From Nitrososphaerota archaeon (GTDB lineage Archaea; Thermoproteota; Nitrososphaeria; Nitrososphaerales; Nitrosopumilaceae), in NCBI GenBank assembly GCA_016126025.1, contig JAEFDA010000033.1, positions 1 through 12,610 of the forward strand: a stretch of 12,610 nt of DNA, given 5' to 3'. Numbering within the stretch: the first letter of the stretch is position 1; every line of letters starts with the position of its first letter. Below the pieces are notes generated by a model. It was not told the origin of the DNA and did no database searches. It saw nothing but the letters and a program-made list of their open reading frames with translations. This document shows, one piece after another, positions 7,462-12,610 of this stretch. A program made the translations under genes and the position numbers.

Positions 7462-7620
7462 TCAAAACACGGTGACGTCGCCCGGCGCCGGTTCCTTTCG
7501 GGGGGATACGGCGGCACCGTGTTCTGACTTGTGGTGTTTTCGGAGCGACTCCACATCGGCAAACATCTTGTGGCACGCGTAGCACTTTGGCCTGTCCTCG
7601 TCTACCAATGGCATCACCAT
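7462..7620 (-). CDS. Small C2H2 zinc-finger protein (52 aa)
   Basis: A 52-residue protein made of one classical zinc finger: CYACHKMFADVESLRKHHKS followed by EH gives C-x2-C-x12-H-x4-H (Cys13, Cys16, His29, His34), with the finger's aromatic Phe20 and Leu26 at the expected hydrophobic positions. The tail is short, basic and proline-containing (SPRKEPAPGD). Single C2H2 fingers of this size occur widely in archaea, where they are thought to bind nucleic acid or partner proteins (general knowledge); the target here is unknown. ATG 7620 is supported by a TATA-like box 26 bases upstream; ATG 7614 is the alternative. It diverges from the MqnE-like gene over 83 bases, so it could act as a local regulator, but that is only inference. 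The unrecognised downstream gene is probably co-transcribed. Confidence 0.85.
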   Translation of the reverse strand: MVMPLVDEDRPKCYACHKMFADVESLRKHHKSEHGAAVSPRKEPAPGDVTVF

Positions 7621-7640
7621 GCCGGTCCTGAGTCGGCTCC

Positions 7641-7650
7641 CAAATTATAC
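7641..7650 (-). promoter_or_regulatory. TATA-like promoter of the zinc-finger gene
   Basis: The minus strand reads GTATAATTTG, centred about 26 bases from ATG 7620. It is one half of a divergent promoter pair with 7676-7682. Confidence 0.65.
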
Positions 7651-7675
7651 CTTGATGCGCCAGCCTCCATCAAGG

Positions 7676-7682
7676 AATATAA
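7676..7682 (+). promoter_or_regulatory. TATA-like promoter of the MqnE-like gene
   Basis: AATATAA is centred about 25 bases before ATG 7704, fitting a leaderless message. The two divergent TATA boxes are only about 25 bases apart, so binding at one may affect the other. Confidence 0.6.
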
Positions 7683-7703
7683 CGGCGGCCCGCACCATGA
7701 TAC

Positions 7704-8795
7704 ATGTTGCAGCTGGTCGAGCACTCCGAGCCACTGGAGAAGGCGTTGGCCGGCGAGGAGCTCACGTTTCAAGACGGGATGGAGTTGATGTCGGCGGACC
7801 TGCATGTCATCGGGGCGGTGGCCGACCTCACGCGGCAGCGGCGCGTCGGCAACGACGTTACCTTTGCCGCCTCGTACTACATGAACTACACCAACGTCTG
7901 CGCCGCCAGCTGCCAGATGTGTGCATTCTACCGCAAGAAGGGCGACGACGACGCCTACACCCTGACACCCGACCAGATAGAGCAGCGGGTGGCCACCGCC
8001 GTGCAGATGGGCGCCACCGAGGTGCATATAGTGGGCGGATTCCACCCCAGCCTGCCGCTGGAGTACTACGAGGAGATGATGCGCACCATCAAGTCCCGGC
8101 ACCCTGACCTCAACATCAAGGCATTCACCGCCGCTGAGATATTCTACCTATCCAAGCTCTCCAAGACGCCCGTGCGCCGCATACTGGAGCGGCTCCGGGA
8201 CGCCGGTCTGGACACGATGCCCGGGGGCGGAGCCGAGCTATTCCATCCCGACATACGCGGCCGCATAATCCGGGGCAAATGCACCGGCCAAGAATGGCTG
8301 GACACCATAGCCGAGGCCCACCGGCTCGGCATCCGCAGCAACGTCACCATGCTGTACGGGCACATAGAGGAGCCCGAGCACGTCATAGACCATCTGATCA
8401 AGGTGCGGGAGCTGCAGAGGGAGACCGGCGGCTTCATCACGTTCATCCCCCTAAAGTTCAGCCTGGACAACACCGAGCTGGAGCAGGAGGGGCTGGTCAC
8501 CGAGGAGTGCTCCTCCATATACGACCTGAGGGTGCTGGCAGTCTCCCGTCTGATGCTGGCCGGGGCGCTGGACAACATATCGGTGTACTGGGTGGCGTAC
8601 GGCAAGAAGATGGCGCAGGTGGCCCTCTCGTATGGCTGCAACGACATGGTGGGCACGGCCTTCTCCGAGGAGATATACCGGGCCGCCGGAAAGCCCACCG
8701 ACTCGTCCGTCGACGAGCTGGCCGGCATAATACGGGAGATAGGACGTCGGCCCGTGCAGCGGAACACACTCTTCCGCACAATCCGGGAGCTGTAG
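7704..8795 (+). CDS. mqnE: Radical SAM enzyme, MqnE-like aminofutalosine synthase
   Basis: A 363-residue radical SAM enzyme. The [4Fe-4S]/SAM motif CxxxCxxC is intact (Cys66, Cys70, Cys73 in NVCAASCQMC). Within the MqnE/MqnC/CofG/CofH superfamily it most resembles MqnE: GGFHPSLPLEYYEEM, KAFTAAEI, MPGGGAELF, SNVTMLYGHIE and RETGGFITFIPL follow the MqnE order, whereas CofH proteins usually have PGTAAE in place of PGGGAE. MqnE adds the adenosyl radical to a chorismate-derived enolpyruvyl benzoate to form aminofutalosine, an early step of the futalosine route to menaquinone (established pathway). Members of this phylum contain menaquinones, so the role fits. No other mqn gene is nearby. ATG 7704 is supported by a TATA-like box at 7676-7682. 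Superfamily certain; MqnE rather than a CofH-like enzyme probable. Confidence 0.85.
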   Translation: MLQLVEHSEPLEKALAGEELTFQDGMELMSADLHVIGAVADLTRQRRVGNDVTFAASYYMNYTNVCAASCQMCAFYRKKGDDDAYTLTPDQIEQRVATAVQMGATEVHIVGGFHPSLPLEYYEEMMRTIKSRHPDLNIKAFTAAEIFYLSKLSKTPVRRILERLRDAGLDTMPGGGAELFHPDIRGRIIRGKCTGQEWLDTIAEAHRLGIRSNVTMLYGHIEEPEHVIDHLIKVRELQRETGGFITFIPLKFSLDNTELEQEGLVTEECSSIYDLRVLAVSRLMLAGALDNISVYWVAYGKKMAQVALSYGCNDMVGTAFSEEIYRAAGKPTDSSVDELAGIIREIGRRPVQRNTLFRTIREL

Positions 8796-8921
8796 CCGCG
8801 GGGCCCGCCGGTACCCGGGCATGTCCGTCCGGGCATATGCTGCACGCCGCGCCGGCGCTGCAACCACACCCGCCAAGGCACTGGCACTCCAGATGGTTTC
8901 GGCCGCCGAACCGCGGCCCGA
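8796..8921. other. GC-rich intergenic stretch, nothing recognised
   Basis: This lies between the MqnE-like stop and a TATA-like element. It contains short GC-rich repeats and palindromes (GGTACC, GGGCAT twice) but no clear tRNA, terminator or coding signal. Confidence 0.4.
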
Positions 8922-8929
8922 TGTATAAC
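8922..8929 (+). promoter_or_regulatory. Possible TATA box
   Basis: TGTATAAC lies about 26 bases before ATG 8952. It is the best reason to consider a small gene or RNA starting there. Confidence 0.4.
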
Positions 8930-8951
8930 CCAAATAGTTCCGCCTGTAGGT

Positions 8952-9191
8952 ATGGAGTCACGTCTTACGGCACCGCCCGAATTTGTCCTAGCGCGGGAGT
9001 GCGCCTCATGTGGTCGGGGCATGTGTCCGCGGCGCACCCGCTTGCCTCTCCCACATTTCGGTTTGTCCTACATGCCGTTTCTGGTGTGGCGTATGCGCAG
9101 GCTCTGGCCCAAAGCGGCGCTGCCGTATGCGTACAGCATGGTCTCAAACCGGGAGGCGGATCTACTTTTCGGGTCTCAATACAGTTCCTGA
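8952..9191 (+). CDS. Candidate small cysteine-containing protein (79 aa), weak
   Basis: The frame from ATG 8952 encodes 79 residues with a CASCGRGMCP cluster near residue 20, a hydrophobic stretch (HFGLSYMPFLVW) and a basic tail. A TATA-like box sits at leaderless spacing upstream and the frame ends just before the promoter of the CcdA gene, so gene limits and signals agree. Against it, the overlapping plus frames are also open and cysteine-rich (one reads CPTCRFWCGVC from about 9064), the composition is not clearly coding, and I recognise no family. It may be a real small zinc-binding protein, a frameshifted relic, or an untranslated RNA. Confidence 0.3.
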   Translation: MESRLTAPPEFVLARECASCGRGMCPRRTRLPLPHFGLSYMPFLVWRMRRLWPKAALPYAYSMVSNREADLLFGSQYSS

Positions 9192-9202
9192 TACTACAAC
9201 AC

Positions 9203-9211
9203 ATTTTTATG
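9203..9211 (+). promoter_or_regulatory. TATA-like promoter of the ccdA unit
   Basis: ATTTTTATG is centred about 28 bases before TTG 9235. It supports TTG 9235 as the start of a leaderless message, since ATG 9228 is out of frame. Confidence 0.6.
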
Positions 9212-9234
9212 CCCGGCGCCGCATCATATGCTTA

Positions 9235-9966
9235 TTGGCGGACGTGACGATAGCGGTGGCTGCCCTGGCAGGGCTGGGCTCGTTCGTGGCCCCCTGCATA
9301 CTGCCCATGATACCGGCCTTTCTGGCATACATCTCGGGCACCACGCTGGGGGAGATCAACCGTTCGGAAGGAGGCACTGTCACGGTAAACCGCACCAACA
9401 TAGTGCTGAACGCCGTCTTCTTTGTCCTGGGGTTTTCGGTGGTCTTTTCGATGATCGGCGTGGCCATAAACAGCGTGCTGCTGGGCGTCGGGGGAGAGGT
9501 CATCAGCCTGCTCAACCAGATAGGCGGCATTATAATAATCGGCTTTGGCGCGTTTCTGATGCTCTCCACCAGAATAAACTCCCTGAACATGGAGAAGAAG
9601 TTTCTGGTGCGGCGCCAGAAGGCATCGTACCCGCTCTCGTTTGTCTTCGGGCTGGCGTTCGCAGTGGGATGGACGCCCTGCGTGGGGCCCATACTGGGGA
9701 CCATACTCACCCTGGCTGCCACCACGCCGGCGGTAGCCTTCAACCTGTTGCTGGTGTACTCGCTGGGCCTGGGCATACCTTTCATACTCATGGCGGTCTT
9801 CATCTCCAGGGCGCAGAGAGTGATCCGGGCCATGGGCCGGCACATGAAGTACTATTCGTTGATCCTGGGGGCGTTTATCATAGTGCTGGGCATACTTGTG
9901 TACACCAACCAGCTGGCGTACCTGGCCAACTTTCCGCTGCTCAACGAGCTGATTGCACTGGGGTGA
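9235..9966 (+). CDS. ccdA: CcdA/DsbD-type membrane thiol-reductant transporter
   Basis: A 243-residue membrane protein with about six hydrophobic helices, the size and shape of CcdA. The paired cysteines that carry electrons across the membrane are present: Cys21 in APCILP (first helix) and Cys149 in GWTPCVGPILG (fourth helix). CcdA takes reducing power from cytoplasmic thioredoxin and passes it to a thioredoxin-like protein outside, for cytochrome c maturation or repair of thiols (family knowledge). The next gene supplies exactly such a partner. TTG 9235 is the start best placed relative to the TATA-like box and leaves a short N-terminus before helix one; GTG 9244 is an alternative. The longer frame upstream to 9010 is chance open frame. 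The stop TGA (9964-9966) lies within GGGGTGAT, which serves as ribosome site for the next gene. Confidence 0.93.
   Translation: MADVTIAVAALAGLGSFVAPCILPMIPAFLAYISGTTLGEINRSEGGTVTVNRTNIVLNAVFFVLGFSVVFSMIGVAINSVLLGVGGEVISLLNQIGGIIIIGFGAFLMLSTRINSLNMEKKFLVRRQKASYPLSFVFGLAFAVGWTPCVGPILGTILTLAATTPAVAFNLLLVYSLGLGIPFILMAVFISRAQRVIRAMGRHMKYYSLILGAFIIVLGILVYTNQLAYLANFPLLNELIALG
9959..9966 (+). promoter_or_regulatory. Ribosome binding site for the DipZ-like gene
   Basis: GGGGTGAT is complementary to the anti-Shine-Dalgarno end of archaeal 16S RNA (GGTGAT) and sits four bases before GTG 9971. It overlaps the upstream stop codon and decides GTG 9971 over the TTG at 9953, implying coupled translation. 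Confidence 0.65.
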
Positions 9967-9970
9967 TATC

Positions 9971-11062
9971 GTGAGGGGGGAGCTAAAGACTGCAATAGTG
10001 CTGGGCGTTGCGATAGCGGTGGCCATCGCGGCCATGAGCGCATACCTGTCCGGGTTCGAGTCCGAACCGGTTGTCCCGGCCGCCCCCGGCGAGCCCATCG
10101 ACAAGTCCGGGTTCCGCACCGCCCCCGATATAGTCGGCATAGCGGAGTACATCAACACCACACCCGAGAACCTGTCCCAGGACATAGAGGGTATGGTAGT
10201 GCTGTATGATATCTGGACGTACTCCTGCATAAACTGCCTGAGGACCCTGCCGTTCATCACCGCCTGGGACGAAAAGTACTCGGACCAGGGACTGCTCATC
10301 GTAGGGGTGCACAGCCCCGAGTTCGAGTTTGAGAAGGACCCAGAAAATGTCCGGGCCGCCGTCGAAAAGTACGGCATAGAGTATCCGGTTGTCATGGACA
10401 ACGACTGGGAGACGTGGAACGCCTTTGAGAACCGCTACTGGCCGCGCAAGTACATAGCCGACCACGAGGGATACATAAGGTACGACCACATAGGCGAGGG
10501 CGCCTACCAGGAGACCGAGGGGGTCATACAGCGGCTGCTGGCAGAAAGGGCGGCCGCCCTGAACGAGCGGATGCCCACCAACGGTGAGCTGGTCGACATC
10601 GAAGCCTTCCAGCACACGCGCTCGCGCACCCCGGAGCTGTACTTGGGATACCAGCTGGCCTTCGGGCGGTCACAGATGGGAAACGACGAAGGGTTCAGGC
10701 CCAACAACATAGTGGAGTATACGGTCCCCGATACGCTGCAGACCCACATGTTCTACATGGAGGGCACATGGCGTAACGGCCCCGAGAGCATGCGCCTGGA
10801 GTCGCCCGAGGGCGCCGTCCACCTGATATATGTGGCCAAGGAGGTCAACATAGTGGCCGCCGGCTCCGGCACCATACAGGTGTACCTGGACGGCGAGCCC
10901 ATCACCCCAGAACACGCCGGGGCCGGCGTGGACGGCCACACCGTGACCGTATCCGAGTCGGACCTCTATAACATTGTGACCTCGGAGGCCGCCGGCCAGC
11001 ACCTTCTGGAGCTGCGGGTGTCGGGCCCGGGAGTCGAGATATTCACGTATACCTTCGGCTAA
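9971..11062 (+). CDS. Membrane-anchored thioredoxin-like protein, DipZ C-terminal type
   Basis: A 363-residue protein: an N-terminal hydrophobic helix (about 7-27) as anchor or signal, a thioredoxin/redoxin domain (about 50-200), and a beta-rich C-terminal domain (about 200-363). The redox motif is WTYSCINCLRTLP with Cys86 and Cys89 (CxxC). GVHSPEFEFE, FENRYWPRKY and HIGEGAYQETE match the conserved pattern of the redoxin in DipZ-type proteins, and PELYLGYQ opens the carbohydrate-binding-like module that closes DipZ. In Mycobacterium DipZ these domains are fused behind a CcdA domain (family knowledge); here the two halves are separate, coupled genes. It probably faces the outside of the membrane, is reduced by the upstream CcdA, and reduces target thiols. 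The target is not evident: no cytochrome or copper protein gene is adjacent. Start GTG 9971 is set by its ribosome site. Confidence 0.92.
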   Translation: MRGELKTAIVLGVAIAVAIAAMSAYLSGFESEPVVPAAPGEPIDKSGFRTAPDIVGIAEYINTTPENLSQDIEGMVVLYDIWTYSCINCLRTLPFITAWDEKYSDQGLLIVGVHSPEFEFEKDPENVRAAVEKYGIEYPVVMDNDWETWNAFENRYWPRKYIADHEGYIRYDHIGEGAYQETEGVIQRLLAERAAALNERMPTNGELVDIEAFQHTRSRTPELYLGYQLAFGRSQMGNDEGFRPNNIVEYTVPDTLQTHMFYMEGTWRNGPESMRLESPEGAVHLIYVAKEVNIVAAGSGTIQVYLDGEPITPEHAGAGVDGHTVTVSESDLYNIVTSEAAGQHLLELRVSGPGVEIFTYTFG

Positions 11063-11110
11063 GTGTAACCACTCCCCCCGTCACCGTGGTCAAGCCGGGC
11101 GCGGTTACAC
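11063..11110 (+). terminator. Inverted repeat after the DipZ-like gene, possible terminator
   Basis: Starting directly after the stop codon, GTGTAACC (11063-11070) is exactly complementary to GGTTACAC (11103-11110). A smaller nested pair CCAC/GTGG (11069-11072 and 11086-11089) overlaps the outer stem, so the two are alternatives. No T-run follows immediately; TTTTT comes at 11117-11121, next to the next gene's promoter. A terminator or RNA structure is possible; a chance pairing is not excluded. Confidence 0.35.
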
Positions 11111-11115
11111 AGGCA

Positions 11116-11123
11116 CTTTTTAG
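11116..11123 (+). promoter_or_regulatory. Possible TATA box of the CdvB-like gene
   Basis: CTTTTTAG lies about 34 bases before ATG 11154, a little further than the leaderless spacing elsewhere in the window. It would give a leader of roughly 8-10 bases. Confidence 0.45.
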
Positions 11124-11153
11124 GCCAAGCGGCCAAGTCCCACCGTACACACA

Positions 11154-11849
11154 ATGATAGGGGATTCATGGAACGGAAGGCAGAAGGGCGACGGCATATC
11201 CAAGATGCTGGGGCGCGTAAAGCCGGACATGCCCCTCTCCAAGAAGGTAGAGGAGGCGCAGCGGCGGCTGGACGTGCCCATATCGCAGCTGCGGGCCATC
11301 GACGAGAAGCTCCGCGCAAAGGAGGAGCAGATCTTTAGCAGGATAATCTCGGCGCAGCGCAGCCGCAACGACGCGTATGCCCAGATGTACGCCAACGAGC
11401 TGGTCCAAGTGCGAAAGATGAAGGGGATGGTGAGCAGGGCCAAGCTCTCCATGGAGCAGATACAGCTGAGGCTCAACACCGTCTCGGAGCTGGGCGACAT
11501 AGTTGTAACGCTGAGCCCCTGCATGTCGGTGATCCGGGATCTGGGACCATCCATAGCGGGAATGATGCCCGAGGCGGCCAGCTCCGTGCAGGACCTCTCC
11601 GGGATAATGGGGGAGTTGATAACCAGCTCCCGCATGCAGTCGGAGGAAGCCATCTCCCCGCAGGCAATCCGGAATCAGGAGGCACAGAACGTCATGGACG
11701 AGGCCTACTCCGTAATAGCCCAGGAGGCCAGATCCGTCATACCCGAGGTCCCCCAAGGATTGGCCGAGCAGGCGCCTGGCCCCCAGAGGAGGGTGCCGAG
11801 GGCGCCCGCCAGCCCCAGCCGAACCCCCGTCGGTCCCGTCGCGGTGTGA
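11154..11849 (+). CDS. cdvB: CdvB/ESCRT-III-like (Snf7 family) protein
   Basis: A 231-residue protein matching archaeal ESCRT-III. After a flexible head, residues about 25-170 form the helical core with the family pattern: RIISAQRSRNDAYAQMYANE, VRKMKGMVSRAKLSMEQIQL, RLNTVSELGDIV, then the acidic late helices (MPEAASSVQDLSGIMGELI). ESCRT-III proteins polymerise on membranes and drive cytokinesis with CdvA and the ATPase CdvC (established for Sulfolobus; used for division in this phylum). The C-terminus (about 205-231) is proline/arginine-rich and may hold a CdvC-binding motif, but I cannot confirm one. The winged-helix tail of Sulfolobus CdvB, which binds CdvA, is absent. CdvA and CdvC are not in the window, so this is probably one of several dispersed paralogues. 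It ends one base from the converging minus-strand gene. Confidence 0.9.
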   Translation: MIGDSWNGRQKGDGISKMLGRVKPDMPLSKKVEEAQRRLDVPISQLRAIDEKLRAKEEQIFSRIISAQRSRNDAYAQMYANELVQVRKMKGMVSRAKLSMEQIQLRLNTVSELGDIVVTLSPCMSVIRDLGPSIAGMMPEAASSVQDLSGIMGELITSSRMQSEEAISPQAIRNQEAQNVMDEAYSVIAQEARSVIPEVPQGLAEQAPGPQRRVPRAPASPSRTPVGPVAV

Positions 11850-11850
11850 C

Positions 11851-12177
11851 TCAGCCGGCCCTCTCGCGCAGCTTCTTCTTGATGCGACATATGGTGGGGT
11901 AGCTGTAGCCCCGCCGCCGGTAGTCGGCTATCATGATCTTCCAGTTGTCCAGGCGCCAGCGCGCCTGCTCGGGGGTGACCGCGTGCACCTCGCCCTCGAC
12001 TATCCCCCTGCGGCCCACCCGGAGCGCCCCCGAGTCTTGCAGGCGCCACCGGGCCCGAGCAAACTCCAGTCCGGAGAGCACCACATCCATGGGCATCTGC
12101 TCCACATACTCCTGCAGCCGCGCCACATCCTGCGGGCCTGACCCCTCCGGAAGGTTTAGTGTTATTCGCCTGGCCAC
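11851..12177 (-). CDS. Small basic hypothetical protein
   Basis: A 108-residue, arginine-rich protein starting at GTG 12177, which lies 27 bases downstream of a TATA-like box and so fits a leaderless message. The first part (RRITLNLPEGSGPQDVARLQ) looks like a beta strand and helix; the second holds a tryptophan-containing repeat-like pattern (ARARWRLQDSG and QARWRLDNWK) and ends with DYRRRGYSYPTICRIKKKL, which resembles a helix-turn-helix recognition segment with a strongly basic end. Nucleic-acid binding is plausible but inferred from charge and shape only. I do not recognise the family. It converges on the CdvB-like gene with one base between the stop codons. A longer overlapping frame is open on the same strand but lacks promoter support. 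Confidence 0.75.
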   Translation of the reverse strand: MARRITLNLPEGSGPQDVARLQEYVEQMPMDVVLSGLEFARARWRLQDSGALRVGRRGIVEGEVHAVTPEQARWRLDNWKIMIADYRRRGYSYPTICRIKKKLRERAG

Positions 12178-12373
12178 CGCTGCGCATATGGGTGCTTGTC
12201 GTATATGAAACCGGCGGCGCGTCTTAACAGTCTAATCTGTATGGCCTAAAGACATAGTCCGCCGCGCGCCCACCAGTGGCAGCTGCATCTACCTGATCAC
12301 CACGGCTTCCACTATGAGCCGGCCTACGCGAGCATATCCATAGTGGTCGAGTAGATTTGACATTTCAGGCGCG
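12178..12373. other. Intergenic region with possible stem-loop
   Basis: Apart from the promoter at 12201-12210 it holds a possible structured segment at 12213-12270: GGCGCG (12216-12221) can pair with CGCGCC (12265-12270) or GTCTT (12221-12225) with AAGAC (12249-12253). No complete open frame with a start is visible; a short plus frame ending near 12356 lacks one. Confidence 0.3.
12201..12210 (-). promoter_or_regulatory. TATA-like promoter of the small basic protein
   Basis: The minus strand reads TTTCATATAC, its TATA core centred 27 bases from GTG 12177. It supports that start and a leaderless transcript. Confidence 0.55.
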
Positions 12374-12496
12374 TCAGCAGTTGAGTACGGCTACGCTGGA
12401 GTTCTTGCACAGGGTGTTGTATATGGCAAACCCGAATATTATGGCGGCAAAGACCGCCAAGGGCGCTACCACAAACGCCTTGGTCATCCGGCCCAT
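12374..12496 (-). CDS. Small single-helix membrane protein (40 aa, or 47 from ATG 12517)
   Basis: A 40-residue protein: a short basic head (MGRMTK), one membrane helix (AFVVAPLAVFAAIIFGFAIY) and a short tail with two cysteines (Cys30 in TLCKNS and Cys40 at the very end). An upstream in-frame ATG at 12517 would add seven residues, but the TATA-like box TTTTATAGT overlaps the region directly before it and lies 26 bases from ATG 12496, so the leaderless start is ATG 12496. Basic residues before the helix suggest the N-terminus is inside and the cysteine tail outside. I do not recognise a family. The promoter fit plus a clean helix make a real gene likely despite its length. It could be a small subunit of a membrane complex, but nothing adjacent identifies one. 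Confidence 0.65.
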   Translation of the reverse strand: MGRMTKAFVVAPLAVFAAIIFGFAIYNTLCKNSSVAVLNC

Positions 12497-12517
12497 TGTG
12501 GTGTAAGGGTGCGCCAT

Positions 12518-12526
12518 ACTATAAAA
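12518..12526 (-). promoter_or_regulatory. TATA-like promoter of the small membrane protein
   Basis: The minus strand reads TTTTATAGT. Distance to ATG 12496 is 26 bases, whereas ATG 12517 would lie within the promoter itself, so it decides the start. Confidence 0.6.
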
Positions 12527-12581
12527 CCTAATCTTGGATGCCAGCTAAGCCATAAGTGCCCTGCCTATCCTACCGGGCACA

Positions 12582-12590
12582 CAAAAATAA
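12582..12590 (+). promoter_or_regulatory. Possible TATA box for a feature beyond the window
   Basis: CAAAAATAA near the right edge would place a transcript start at about 12604-12612, at or beyond the end. The last bases (GCCGTGC) could begin a protein gene at a GTG or a tRNA, but too little is visible to say. Confidence 0.35.
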
Positions 12591-12610
12591 GATCAATAGG
12601 TGAGCCGTGC

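Noticed and set aside
7404..7562. N-terminal extension of the cysteine-tail protein to ATG 7562
   Set aside because: It overlaps the zinc-finger gene in another frame and reads as arginine-rich noise; the finger frame is clearly the coding one there.
7704..8795. CofH (F420 pathway) identity
   Set aside because: PGGGAE and the TMLYGHIE / TGGFITFIPL segments follow MqnE more closely than CofH, though a search is needed to settle it.
8144..9037. 297-residue minus-strand frame
   Set aside because: It is serine/arginine-rich antisense of the radical SAM gene.
9010..9234. Long N-terminal extension of CcdA
   Set aside because: It would precede the TATA-like box and add a non-membrane cysteine-rich region unlike CcdA proteins; TTG 9235 fits better.
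9232..10401. 389-residue minus-strand frame
   Set aside because: It is antisense to ccdA and the DipZ-like gene, both firmly supported by motifs.
12257..12356. Short plus-strand peptide ending near 12356
   Set aside because: An upstream TAA and lack of any start codon in frame; too short to support.
1..12610. tRNA, rRNA, CRISPR array or insertion sequence
   Set aside because: No complete cloverleaf with A/B boxes, no regularly spaced repeats, no transposase and no terminal inverted repeats seen by eye.

Overview
The window looks like chromosomal DNA of a GC-rich ammonia-oxidising archaeon (Nitrososphaerota, formerly Thaumarchaeota). A Cenarchaeum symbiosum-like genome is my best guess. The reasons are an ESCRT-III/CdvB protein, an MqnE-type radical SAM enzyme, a small C2H2 zinc-finger protein, a JAMM-domain protein beside a large coiled-coil protein, and many AT-rich TATA-like boxes about 24-30 bases upstream of start codons, as expected for archaeal leaderless transcripts. 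GTG and TTG starts are common. The organism call is inference from gene content, not from a search.

Layout. At 1-114 (minus) lies the edge of a VirB4/HerA/DUF87-like ATPase gene whose homologous frame meets a TGA just upstream, so it looks 5'-broken. About 360 bases without a convincing gene follow. At 473-3342 (minus) a two-gene unit encodes an M1 zinc aminopeptidase and, overlapping by four bases, a small secreted or membrane-anchored protein. Diverging from it, 3442-5555 (plus) holds a coiled-coil protein, a JAMM/MPN+ metalloprotease-like protein and a two-helix membrane protein gene split by an in-frame TGA. An AT-richer Fic-domain gene (5588-6808) follows with its own promoter and is probably acquired.

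At 6846-7620 (minus) lie a 52-residue C2H2 zinc-finger protein and an unrecognised protein with a cysteine-rich tail. Diverging from them at 7704-8795 is an MqnE-like aminofutalosine synthase (menaquinone biosynthesis). From 8796 to 9234 there is only one weak small-gene candidate. At 9235-11062 (plus) a CcdA-type membrane reductant carrier and a DipZ-like anchored thioredoxin form a two-gene thiol-redox unit. A CdvB/ESCRT-III-like protein (11154-11849, plus) converges on a small basic hypothetical protein (11851-12177, minus). A 40-47 residue single-helix membrane protein (12374-12517, minus) closes the window, with a possible promoter for a feature just beyond the edge.

Functionally the window mixes housekeeping (peptide turnover, quinone synthesis, extracytoplasmic thiol chemistry, membrane remodelling) with one likely acquired AMPylation-type gene. 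The least understood part is the coiled-coil/JAMM/two-helix membrane protein operon. I see no CRISPR array, no insertion sequence, no rRNA and no complete tRNA.
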